In this document: positions 33,801 to 44,200 of the stretch, one piece after another
How the letters are laid out: every line of letters begins with the position of its first letter
Position numbering within the stretch: position 1 is the stretch's first letter
From: Asterias rubens
Lineage: Eukaryota; Echinodermata; Asteroidea; Forcipulatida; Asteriidae
Length of the DNA: 64,000 bases
Assembly: GCF_902459465.1 (NCBI RefSeq)
Contig: NC_047066.1
Coordinates: forward strand, 15,999,047 to 16,063,046
Reading direction: 5' to 3'
The notes under the pieces: generated by a model
What the model was told of the DNA's origin: nothing
The model's input: only the letters and a program-made list of their open reading frames with translations
Databases searched by the model: none
Program-made: the position numbers and the translations under genes

Positions 33801-36342
33801 GAGCAGAAGGTGGTGACAGTTGGTCAGTTTCGTATTGGGTTGTGCCATGGTCATCAGGTCATACCGTGGGGTGATGTAGAGAGTCTTGCCATGGTACAGA
33901 GGCAACTAGATGTAGACATCCTTATCTCAGGACACACGCACAAATTTGAAGCATTTGAACATGAGAATAAATTCTACATCAATCCTGGATCAGCAACGGG
34001 GGCTTTTAATGCATTAGAAAGGTATGTTTTATGCAATAGACCCAGCCCTCGCCATTAATTATTAGTATCATTTCTTTTGCGAGAGAATCGCCTAACATCA
34101 CAAAGACAAGGTCGGCCACTTCAAGGTGAGGGCTACACTTACATGTACTACTCCTGTCTTGGGGCTGAAACAGGGTTACTCCCTTCTCAGTCTGTAAGGA
34201 TGTAGGCATGGGTATCATCCACTAGGAGCCACCTACTCCTAGGGCTGAAACAGGGTTACTCCCTTCTCAGTCTGTAAGGATGTAGGCATGGGTATCATCC
34301 ACTAGGAGCCACCTACTCCTGGGGCTGAAACAGGGTTACTCCCTTCTCAGTCTGTAAGGATGTAGGCATGGGTATCATCCACTAGGAGCCACCTACTCCT
34401 AGGGCTGAAACAGGGTTACTCCCTTCTCAGTCTGTAAGGATGTAGGCATGGGTATCATCCACTAGGAGCCACCTACTCCTGGGGCTGAAACAGGGTTACT
34501 CCCTTCTCAGTCTGTAAGGATGTAGGCATGGGTATCATCCACTAGGAGCCACCTACTCCTAGGGCTGAAACAGGGTTACTCCCTTCTCAGTCTGTAAGGA
34601 TGTAGGCATGGGTATCATCCACTAGGAGCCACCTACTCCTGGGGCTGAAACAGGGTTACTCCCTTCTCAGTCTGTAAGGATGTAGGCATGGGTATCATCC
34701 ACTAGGAGCCACCTACTCCTAGGGCTGAAACAGGGTTACTCCCTTCTCAGTCTGTAAGGATGTAGGCATGGGTATCATCCACTCGGAACCACCTACTCCT
34801 AGGGCTGAAACAGGGTTACTCCCTTCTCAGTCTGTAAGGATGTAGGCATGGGTATCATCCACTCGGAACCACCTACTCCTAGGGCTGAAACAGGGTTACT
34901 CCCTTCTCAGTCTGTAAGGATGTAGGCATGGGTATCATCCACTCGGAACCACCTACTCCTACGGCTGAAACAGGGTTACTCCCTTCTCAGTCTGTAAGGA
35001 TGTAGGCATGGGTATCATCCACTCGGAACCACCTACTCCTACGGCTGAAACAGGGTTACTCCCTTCTCAGTCTGTAAGGATGTAGGCATGGGTATCATCC
35101 ACTCGGAACCACCTACTCCTAGGGCTGAAACAGGGTTACTCCCTTCTCAGTCTGTAAGGATGTAGGCATGGGTATCATCCACTCGGAACCACCTACTCCT
35201 TCGGCTGAAACAGGGTTACTCTCTTCTCAGTCAGTAAGGATGTATAGGCATGGGTATTATCCACTAGGAGCCTGGCTGGTAGAGCAGAATGTTACCATCA
35301 CAACTTTCTTCGAAGCAATTGCTGGTTTTAAATGCCTCGCTCAAGGGCACACAATTTTTCACTCGGATTCAAACCCAAACTCTGCTGCAGACTCAAACCA
35401 ACATTCCGTTGACCAAAAACACCAGAGCTTGAGTTTGGTGCTCTTGACCGCTCAGCCACGACACGCCATTTCTGCAGGAAGATTACATGTATGCCTGATT
35501 TTTATGATCAAATTGTTTGTTTCCCTCCTTTACCAATTACATGCTTGTAAGATTCCTATTTACTTGGGTGTAAGATTTGGAGGGTACAGTAATGGGCGTC
35601 AAGCTCAATATGTACTGTGTGTTTAATTCTTCACATGCAGGCTGAGCAAGATTGTCCCACAAAGATAACTGCGGGGTTTCCCCTTCACTCTGGTTACAAG
35701 CCTACATCAACTTTTGATATAATAACGCATTTTGAGAACCATTGCACTTATCCCCCCAAATTTGAATCTGATAAATGTTACTGTCAGACAATTTTATCAG
35801 ATTGTTTATTCCAAGGACAGATTATTCTTCCTGCATTGACATAATACATGTAGCTTCTGATTTTCAGACCACCTTTTTAAATGAAGTTTGTACAGATTAG
35901 TTTTATGGTACATTTGTACGTACATGGATTGACCCCTTGCACGCACGTCGCACGCGGCAACAATGCCACGCTCACCATTTTGGTGGTCAATAGGTTTAAG
36001 TGTAAACGCTGCGTCGCTTAAAATGCGCACTTCACTGAATAACGCACAGTGACATTGACCACCAAAATGGGGCATCCAAGATTATTCTGGTGACGGCGTC
36101 AAGTGAATAGGGTCAATAAAGGATTTTAAAACAATCAAACAGTTCCAAAAAACTAATGGTAAACTACATGATACTGTCCCTTTAAAAAGGTGTTGTATAT
36201 TGTTTTTTCTTCTTCTTCTCACAGTAGTATCAGCCCTTCGTTTGTCCTGATGGATATTCAAGCATCCACAGTGGTTACCTATGTCTATCAACTCATGGGA
36301 GATGATGTCAAAGTAGAGAGGATAGAATATAAGAAGAACTAG
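27857..36342 (+). CDS. VPS29: Vacuolar protein sorting-associated protein 29 (retromer subunit), complete, 4 coding exons
   Basis: Retromer/commander scaffold subunit with a metallophosphoesterase fold, acting on endosomes with VPS35 and VPS26. Exons: 27857-27859 (ATG only, followed by the GTATGT donor), 31728-31919, 33786-34021, 36225-36342. The sum is 549 nt, 182 aa, the length of the main human form, and all phases fit. Near-identical animal blocks are visible: [68 protein letters not shown] and [19 protein letters not shown]. The metal-site-like residues of the fold (D8, H10, N39, D62, H86, H115, H117) are present. Upstream ATGs in intron 1 were not used: the ATG at a GTATGT donor gives exactly the expected start. 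Introns hold a palindromic transposon (intron 1), a ~1-kb element (intron 2) and an 80-bp minisatellite (intron 3). It shares its promoter with RAD9. Confidence 0.95.
28771..31010. mobile_element. 2.24-kb palindromic fold-back transposon with 9-bp TSD, VPS29 intron 1
   Basis: The ends read TAGTTGCGATAATCG and CGATTATCGCAACTA, and the two halves are inverted copies over about 1 kb each; the mirror axis is near 29.9 kb. Both sides are flanked by CATTGTAAC (28762-28770 and 31011-31019), a 9-bp target duplication as made by Mutator-like and some other transposases. Paired landmarks: GGAGGATGGAGGGTTACGAT, the AATATATCCATAATCCATAG block, GGTCATTCCGTGTCAAATCA and GTGACCCCAAAAATCACAAA. No transposase ORF is present. 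Short ORFs are mirrored in both arms, so they are not evidence of genes. Confidence 0.92.
32640..33615. repeat. ~1-kb element with inverted ends, VPS29 intron 2
   Basis: The left end, with GGCGGGCGAGTGAAAACCC and CTCACTAGCCCGCC, is mirrored at the right end by GCGGGCTAGTGAAAAAACC and GACTCGCCCGGCGGCAATTG. The interior is unique apart from a small tandem array. Boundaries are approximate and no TSD was resolved. Confidence 0.6.
32901..32960. repeat. Three perfect 20-bp tandem units
   Basis: Unit ACACGTACAATCAATTGAAA occurs three times head to tail with partial units at the edges. Confidence 0.92.
34158..35265 (+). repeat. 80-bp minisatellite, 14 copies, VPS29 intron 3
   Basis: CCCTTCTCAGTCTGTAAGGA recurs exactly every 80 bp from 34181 to 35141, and in altered form at 35221. 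The first copies carry ACTAGGAGCC and alternate CCTAGGG/CCTGGGG at the unit border, which gives a 160-bp higher-order dimer. Later copies carry ACTCGGAACC. The units are otherwise almost identical. It starts about 140 bp after the exon 3 donor. An ORF running out of its end (35168-35626) is not a gene. Confidence 0.97.
35270..35475 (-). repeat. SINE copy (tRNA-like head at right)
   Basis: Contains GCTCAAGGGCACACAATTTT and CCAGAGCTTGAGTTTGGTGC. Its right end on the minus strand reads GGCGTGTCGTGGCTGAGCGG, a tRNA-Leu/Ser-like A box. Abuts the end of the 80-bp minisatellite. Confidence 0.65.
35930..36085. repeat. Fold-back element, VPS29 intron 3
   Basis: CCATTTTGGTGGTCAATAGG is mirrored by TGACCACCAAAATGG. 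The interior includes GCGCACTTCACTGAATAACG and a GCGTCGCTTAAAATGCGC hairpin. Confidence 0.65.
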
Positions 36343-36654
36343 ACAGTACAGTAAGACAACAGCTTGTGTATCACTGCGTACCAACCACTCTTTTGTTACT
36401 CCACGGCAAATACAGCCAACTCAAAACTCCTACTGGCCTTTAAAGGCACTATGCTCATATGCAACAAAATCCAGCAACAGCAACCTGTGTTTAGCATGTA
36501 CAATTCAAAGTCTGCCTACCTTGCTAGGTTGATGATTGAGGAGCAGAGTTGCATGTCCAACTAAACATTTGGTATAGGCTGGCATTGCTGACCTTAAAGA
36601 ACGCCACTAGCGTAGAATTATGTCGTAAGCAGAGCCATGAAATTGGGCTCATAT

Positions 36655-36940
36655 CAGGGGCCAATTTCATAGAGCTGCTTAAGCAAAAATTTTGCTTAAG
36701 CACGAAACAGCTCGCTAATTTTACACATGTTACTGGCCAAAATGTTATGCCATATACATGGGTAAAAAACCAAAATTAAAAATTAATAACCATATACATT
36801 GATTGTGACTGGTATTTAGCTGTTGTTCACTTAGCATAACAATTGAGTGGAGTCTTGGCCGGTAATCTGATTTTACGAGGCAAGGATTTTTTTGCTAAAG
36901 CAAAATTTTGTGCTTAAGCAGCTCTATGAAATTGGTAATT
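36655..36940. repeat. Fold-back element (CCAATTTCATAGAGCTGCTT ends)
   Basis: Left end GGCCAATTTCATAGAGCTGC and right end GCAGCTCTATGAAATTGG, with AAGCAAAATTTTGTGCTTAA near both ends. A single end also appears at 39468-39500, and similar words end other repeats in the window. Confidence 0.85.
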
Positions 36941-37439
36941 TTAATCATGTTTCATAATTGACACTCGGATTTCTCACAATTTTAAAAACAGCCAATGGAA
37001 TTCATTGTATAGTCGGCATTTTCCTGGAGAGCCACATGATGTCAACAGGTGTCATTCAATGTATGTTTGTTACTATATATGCTTAGTCGATTCTGTAACT
37101 CTGCAGAATCCTAGCCATGGATTTTTCAAAAGTTTAACCTACTGTACATTACCATACAATTTCTTTTAAAATATGGCTTACTACCATTTCAATACTCAAA
37201 GATACATGTACGTGTCGCTTTTGTTACATTTACTCTACCTGTTATTGTCAGTATCAATCAATATATTTGAAAATAGCACATGTATATTATCTGTAAACAT
37301 GCACAAGGGGAAACATTCTCTTTTTTGTTTCATGTAAAATGATGCCCGATTGCTATCATAAAGTTACATGTACATCACCCAGTTTGTTGCTGAAAAAACC
37401 TAAAAAGTAAAAACACTTTCTCCTAACTTATTTTGACAG

Positions 37440-37650
37440 GTCAGGTTGTTGTTGGAAGTTTCTTTCCTCGCCTTTCCTCGCCTTCCATATCTCGGCAGGG
37501 GGCACACAGGGTTTTTAGTCCCTACCTGACAGCGTGGGTTTTCCCCCTTGAATAAGTCGCTGGGGTTTTCTAAAAATGAAACTTCCTTCGCTGTCTTCTC
37601 TTATAATGTGTTCTTGGCTAGTACAGTGATCAAGTTCATCTTTCTGAGAG
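37440..37650. repeat. SINE-like fragment, shared with 54570-54740
   Basis: Shares GCGTGGGTTTTCCCCC.TGAATAAGT, GGGGTTTTC, ACTTCCTTCGCTGTCTTCTC and TTGGCTAGTACAGTG with 54570-54740. No ORF. Confidence 0.6.
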
Positions 37651-38279
37651 TGCTTGGTTTCACAACAAAGTCAATGAAATGAAATTATGAAATGACAGTT
37701 GATGTTACAAAACAACAATAACAAACTGTCTTGTATGCCATGCACAATGCTCAAAATACTTCAAATGGGCAAACATGGCTGCTGCAATAGACCCTTCCCA
37801 TGAAAATGCACTTGGCGCGTGCACACTTAATTTTGGTTGGCAAAATGAGGTAACATCGCGCTGTTTTGTACACGGCTAATGGGTGCGCGACGCGATTGCG
37901 CGTCTGCTTAGTGCACAACTCTATGGGGTGGGTCAATTGTGAGATGTCCTGTCAATAACTCAGTTATTTGTTCAGCTAATTGTTAGTGGGTTTCTTTTAT
38001 GTAGTGTCTCAAATGAAAAATAGAAGTTTTCTCAACTTTCTCAAAGTGCATGTACCTAAAATTTGAATCAAATTTTTACCATTTGCAAAAAATTGGGCGA
38101 TGTACCAGACTTTTAGATAGAGTATTGTTTTATTAATTTGTTTGTATTACAAATATTACAAAGAAGATACACATTGTATATAAAAACCAAATAAAGAAAA
38201 TAATCATAGTGAAGAAAAGTTGTATGTTTGTTTGTATGCATTAAGTTAATCTTGGTCATTGGCCTACGCGATATGATGA

Positions 38280-38400
38280 GAAATAACCGCAGTCTCAGAC
38301 TTGAAGTCAAGTCTACTGGGGACCCAAACAAACACCCCAATGGCTTAATCACCAGAATTTGAACTTGTTGCCTTTAACCACTCGACCATGACACCCCATC
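38280..38400 (-). repeat. Diverged SINE fragment
   Basis: Has GACCCAAACAAACACCCCAA and GGCTTAATCACCAGAATTTG and ends CCACTCGACCATGACACCCC, like the tRNA-like ends at 12775 and 35475. Confidence 0.4.
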
Positions 38401-40488
38401 AAGGACATTCACAAAGTATTATTGCTGGCTTGGACGAGCTGCCATTAATCTACAATACATCACTACTTGCATGGATCTGCTATGTGCGTAAAGAGCCTGA
38501 CTTCATGCTTCATTTATATTGTTTTTATCTGTTTGAATAAAGTGTTGTAGCATTACATAATGCTTTCATTCACTGCTGTCCCCAATTCAAGGCTATTCAC
38601 ACAAATGGCTGACCGTGCAAGGAGCGAGTAGGTTGCACACACCAAACACAAGAAGACGAAATCAAAATAAAGTTCAGTAATGAATAACATTATTTTTTAT
38701 TTCAGCATTAAATAGAAACAAGCGATTTGGCACTAGATTTAAGTTCCCACTTCCCAAGTATTTTCAATAACTATATTAAAAATCAACATTGTTTAAAGCC
38801 ATTGGAAACTTTCGGATCAGAAAAAAAACTAAGAGCAGAAATGAGCAGGACACCAGTTACAGATTGAACATGTGACATACATGTAGTATTTTGACTGGTA
38901 ACATTTTTCTGGTAAGCATAATCGGGTTGTGCTTAAACAGCGGCTACAGGATAATCTCAATATTTTAACTATTACCCTTTTATGGCCAAACCGACATCGT
39001 AGATACCACGATTTATAACCATTTTACGCTTAAAATTTGCATTTGGTAATAAATAATTCAAGTCAAAATGCACCTCTTCACGGGGCTTTTTCAGCCGAGA
39101 GTCAAAAACGGCGTATCTATTATAATGACCCCTTGACGTCAGTGGCTACTTTCCCCTAATTGAGTTTGAACATAGTTCTCCAGCTTTGGCAAACTTAGGG
39201 CGCTATTTTCCACATCAAATAGCTGCCAGTGACATCACGATTCCTTTGCCACGCGGGTTTGTTGACCTTACGTTTTTCAGAAATTTGGGCTTGGAGTGTT
39301 TCAGGGAAAAAACATTTTTACCATGTTTTAGCGTGAGGTACGAGACTTGTTATATGTTTTTTCTGTTTTCTGTGGACTGCATCTATTACAAAAATGTAAC
39401 AACTATATATTTCTGAGCATTCTGTAGCCGCTGTTTAAAGCTAAACTATCGTAAAGTTTAGCTATTTTTTGTGCTTAAGCAGCTCTATGAAATTGGGCCC
39501 AGACTGGTCGATTGGTTGACTATGTGGTCGACAATTTGGAACCAACTTCATGACTAGTACTACTCACAACAAACTTTCTACTCTGGTCCCGGTAGCCTGT
39601 GTCATGTTTACATGATGTGTAAAGCAAAGAGGGGAACCAGTGACACTATAGCTGCGAAACGAGGCGCTCGAGTGAGTAGTCATCTTAATAATATAATATT
39701 AATTTTTGGGGGGCTAATCATCCTTACTTGCAGCTAGAGCTGAATTGCGAAGGACGCGGCTACAACGTGTTCAAGAAGCAGGCATGCAAGGGCGCCTTCA
39801 GCTGCCAGCATGCAAGGGCGCCTTCAGCTGCTAGCCACATCAACCCATTATGACCACGGAGAGCAGCCAAGATCGAAAGTGTTTGATTTTTCCCGAGGGA
39901 GGAAAACCTGATAGTCTGGAAAACCCTCGTGACACAGCAGAGAACCAATGCACAACTCAACACACATATGGCTCTGGCCCGGAAACGAACAAGGGTCATC
40001 TTGGTGAGAGGCCAGCGCTTTACGCACAAGCCAACCATGCCACCAATTAATGTGCGCATTCGAACTTACTCATGCTGATGGCTAACCCGAGTCAGCCAAT
40101 ACTACAATATCAAGCTCATGTAAATGGCCCCTAAATGTAGAAAGGCCTGTGTTTGATCATGATGACATCAAGAAATATGCAAATATGTATGTAATCGTAA
40201 AAGTATTACCTTAAAAAAAAAATTGCTTTTAAACTTCATACAAAACCCATCTCACACATTTTCCACAACCATATGCCACTGCAAACTATGTTTAAATGGT
40301 TTCCTCTGATAACAAAATATTAGTTTATAAAAAACGCTATCATAAAATAGATTAGTTCCATTCATTTATAACATACTGACACACATGGTTGTAAAAAAGA
40401 TTATTTTAAATTAATTTGTTTTTTAAGAAACATGTACACCTTGCTATATTTCAATTGCAATCTTGATCATTTTGAAAGTTATTATTCC

Positions 40489-40874
40489 CTTTAGGCAGTG
40501 GACACTATTGGTAACTACTCAAAATAATTATAAGCATAAAACCTCACTTGGTAACGAGTAATGGGGAGAGGCTGATGGTATAAAACATTGTGAGAAACGG
40601 CTCCCTCTGAAGTGACTTAGTTTTCGAGAAAGAAGTAATTTTCCATGAGTTTGATTTTGAGACCTCAAGTTTAGAATTCGAGGTCTCGAAATCAAGCATC
40701 TGAAAGCACACAACTTGGTGTGACAAGGGTGTTTTTTCTTTCATTATTATCTCGCAATTTCGTTGACCAATTGAGCTCAAATTTTCACAGGTTTGTTATT
40801 TTATGCATGGGTTGAGATACAGTAAGTGAGAAGACTTGTCTTTGACAATTACCAATAGTGTCCCAGGCCTTTAA
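40489..40874. repeat. Family A MITE, full copy
   Basis: Starts TTAGGCAGTGGACACTATTG and ends CCAATAGTGTCCCAGGCCTT. Internal GGCTCCCTCTGAAGTGA, the GACCTCAAGTTTAGAATTC palindrome and TCTCGCAATTTCG are intact. Confidence 0.92.
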
Positions 40875-41210
40875 ATGTTGATCATTTTGACATTAATACT
40901 TATGTGTTAAAAACCTACAAGTGTTCGCACCTCAAACATTTTGTCATACTTTAGTCTTGGTGCAAGATTTTCTTGTTCATTACCACTCACCCATCGAGAT
41001 TCACTTTGTGCCGTATACTAACTATCAAACAATAACGGTCGCTGATTGGGAAAATATATTATAACAACCAGTACGTAGATAACAACAGTAGAGCTTGGGT
41101 TCGGTGAACTGGATCACTAGGCCACGACATGCCCAAAGGCCTTAGTTCTTCCACTCTGAAAATCAAAATCGGCAAGTTGTTACAAAAACTTGTAGATAAA
41201 TTGTTTGTAA

Positions 41211-44200
41211 TCAATGGGATCCCCAAAAGCAGTTTTGATGACTTGTTTTGGCTGCTTCGGATTTTTGTTGCCCGTCCTCATCACCAGAATTTTCTTGAGC
41301 CTTTCCGTCTTTCTCCTTCTTGCCACGGGTAACAGTTGTCTTCCGTTGTGGGTCATAGTACAGCGACACTCCTTGCATCGACTCTGAAAGCTTATCATCG
41401 TCGTCAGAATCTGACTTCGCATCAGTTTCCTGCGGACCACCTTCCTTCCCTTCATCCTTTTCAACATCATCTTTACCTTTGACCTCTGTCTGACCTTTAC
41501 TGTCATCATGACCTCCAGTTTCAATATGACCTTTGCCCTCATCAGTAGCTTCCTGACTTTGATCCTCTCTTTCATCTACATTCTTCTCTTGACGACTTTC
41601 TCTACCATCCTCCTCCGCCCGCTGCCCCTTGGTGTCTTCATATCCCCTGGGGTAGTATCTGTAGTCCCGATGGGATTTGGCTCTTGAAGGTCGTGGGAGG
41701 GTGGAAGATTTCTGCCTGACGGGAATTTTAGGCGGTTCTCTCCATACACTTGGGTCTGCTATGAACTGACGCTTCCGAGCTTTAAGAAGATACTGCAGAT
41801 AGCGATCACATTCCTCTTGGGTGTGGAACCCTATATAAGACAAAGTGTTGATAATGCACTGATTCATGTCAAATAGCAAGTATTCTGTGAGAGTAGATTT
41901 GGAGCTTTCTGAAAATTATAATAGTGGCTTCTTATTCGTACATATATCCCTCACTTGGTGAAGCTCAAGTACTTTCTGCAAAGTTTCTGTGAAGCTCTAC
42001 ATTTTGAAGTTTCAGACATTTCTTTACATACATGTAGCACCGTGCAATGGTTTACAAGGTGCTGTGGCACAATATGCAGCCATTCAAACCAGGAACACTG
42101 GGCAAACCCACCGGACCAATGGCTTATACTTCCCATCCGAAGGAGGCAGCACTAATGCTTTTAAAAGAAATTTAAGGACAAGAAGTTTGTTTCCGGGTAC
42201 ATGGTAATAACAATCATGCATACATGTAGACCCTTTGTATTGGCCGCCAAGTGCATACGTGTTGGGCTGTGCACAACTCTCAGCAAATGATAGGCTTCTT
42301 TTGACCTCAGTGAGGGCTCCGTTAGGGCTTGTGACGCCATTTACAAGGGGTCTATTGACCCAATTCACCTGACATCATCATTACAATAATCTAGGTTGGA
42401 CCGTTTTTTGACTCAGTGTTCCCAGGAGTTATGAGCATTGATAATGACCCGGCTAGTGGCGGACAACTGTTGCTAATGGTAAACAAACAACCAAGGTCAG
42501 ACACCAACCACGTAGTGAAAACACCCCAGGTCATCACACTTTCATAATAGGGTCCGTTTGATTAGCTTCCCCATGTCGACCCCGCAGTGCACACTCAGGT
42601 GAGCCCCTGACAAGAGCTAATAGAGCGATCACACTTGCCCTCTCGGACCAGCCCCAAGTGACCTCGTTCCTCAAGCAGGGCACTGGGGGCTGACCCAGGT
42701 GAGCCCCTGGACTGACGTCAAAGCTATTTAAACGCACTAGGGGCAGACCGGGGACAACCCGGGGAAGCTAAACGAACGCACCCATAGAAATCCTACCCAC
42801 CAATATCAACTTGATGTTGCAGTAGCTGCTTGTAGCGTCTCTGCTGCAAAGCCTTCATGTTGCTCATACTATACACCGACGCTGTATGCCACAGATACGT
42901 CTTCTGACCATTATCCAAGTCAGGATGCTGCATTGTGTAGCTATCAGAGAAACAGGATGGAAGGCTCTTGGATTGCTTCAGGGGGGCACGGTAGACGGAG
43001 TACGGTTTGAAAAACTCAAAGTGTTCAGGCTTGTCAGGGGATACTCGGCAAGAGATATGGCAAGAATAAGTCGGCTCGGTGGCATCTTGCCCTGTTGTGG
43101 GTAAGCGTAAGAAAACAGTGTTATTGAAACAGTAAAAAAGGAAAACCTTATCTGATTTTTTGGTCAAAGAACCGAATGATGTGTCTCGGTGCTGTTTGTA
43201 ATTTAAGACTACAGTACGACTGACTGGGTCATGAATAAACATACTTTCTGTTAGAAATAATTGTACAAAAACCAGCCGTAGGCTGCCTCCTAGCTTGCTT
43301 GCCTGCAAGCTTGCAAGACTGCCTGCAAGCTCGCAAAACTGCCTGCAAGATTGCAAGACTGCATATAAGCTTCCAAGACAGTCTACAAGCTTGCATGACT
43401 GCCTGCAAGATTGCAAGACTGCCTGCAAGCTTGCAAGTCTGCCTGCAAGCTCGCATGACTGCCTGCAAGATTGCAAGACTGCCTGCAAGATTGCAAGACT
43501 GCCTGCAAGCTTGCAAGACTGCCTGCAAGCTCACATGACTGCCTGCAAGATTGCAAGACTGCCTGCAAGATTGCAAGACTGCCTGCAAGCTTGCAAGACT
43601 GCCTGCAATCTTGCAAGACCGCCTGCAAGATTGCAAGACTGCCTGCAAGATTGCAAGACTGCATATAAGCTTCCAAGACAGTCTACAAGCTCGCAAGACT
43701 GCATGCATGCTTGCAAAACTGCCTGCATAATTGCAAGACTGTCTGCATAATTGCAAGACTGTCTGCAAACTTGCAAGACTGCATGCAATAATAGCAGAAG
43801 TCAGGAAGGGGGTACTTACCATTATCAGATGAACAAGAAGAGCGGTTAGTCTCTTCTCCACTCTGAATGGATGAACTACTGCATGAGCTCAGACTACGCT
43901 CTGTGTACTGTGGGGCTGTATGGGATCGCCTATGCTTCCTTAAAGATGGCTGATGAACAAAATTAAACAAATAATAGTAAATAGTAAGTCAGTCCATCAA
44001 AAACTCAAAAGTGTTTGTTTGTTACATTATAAGATCATTTCTGGAGTTGAGGGCATTTTATTTTTAATTCAAACTTTTCGTAGGCATATGTATATGCCTC
44101 TCTTTATATTTATGCATGATGAGTGTGTCACAATTCTAACCCAAAAAGAAGCCATAGGCGCAGCCACTGCAAGTGGTGGCTGACATGCGCCTTTAGCCTC

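Larger units (their letters stand above)
36343..41210. other. Intergenic region between VPS29 and the 41.2-46.1 kb gene
   Basis: The two flanking genes converge. No coding gene supported. Holds repeats listed separately. Candidate poly(A) words for VPS29 include AATAAA near 38537, which would imply a 2.2-kb 3' UTR; this is weak. A 27-bp direct duplication containing GCATGCAAGGGCGCCTTCAG lies at 39782-39836. Confidence 0.6.

Noticed and set aside
35168-35626. 152-aa plus-strand ORF
   Set aside because: It begins in the last minisatellite unit and runs through a SINE inside VPS29 intron 3. No splice or homology support.
41180-41575. 131-aa Lys/Arg-rich minus-strand ORF
   Set aside because: Out-of-frame shadow of the charged tail of the unrecognised gene. 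The in-phase frame is fixed by the splice junction at 41830.
43229-43861. Long ORFs on both strands (up to 210 aa) with SCxLAGSLA- or DCLQACKTA-type repeats
   Set aside because: They are readings of a stop-free 20-bp minisatellite in an intron; only the first part overlaps a real exon.
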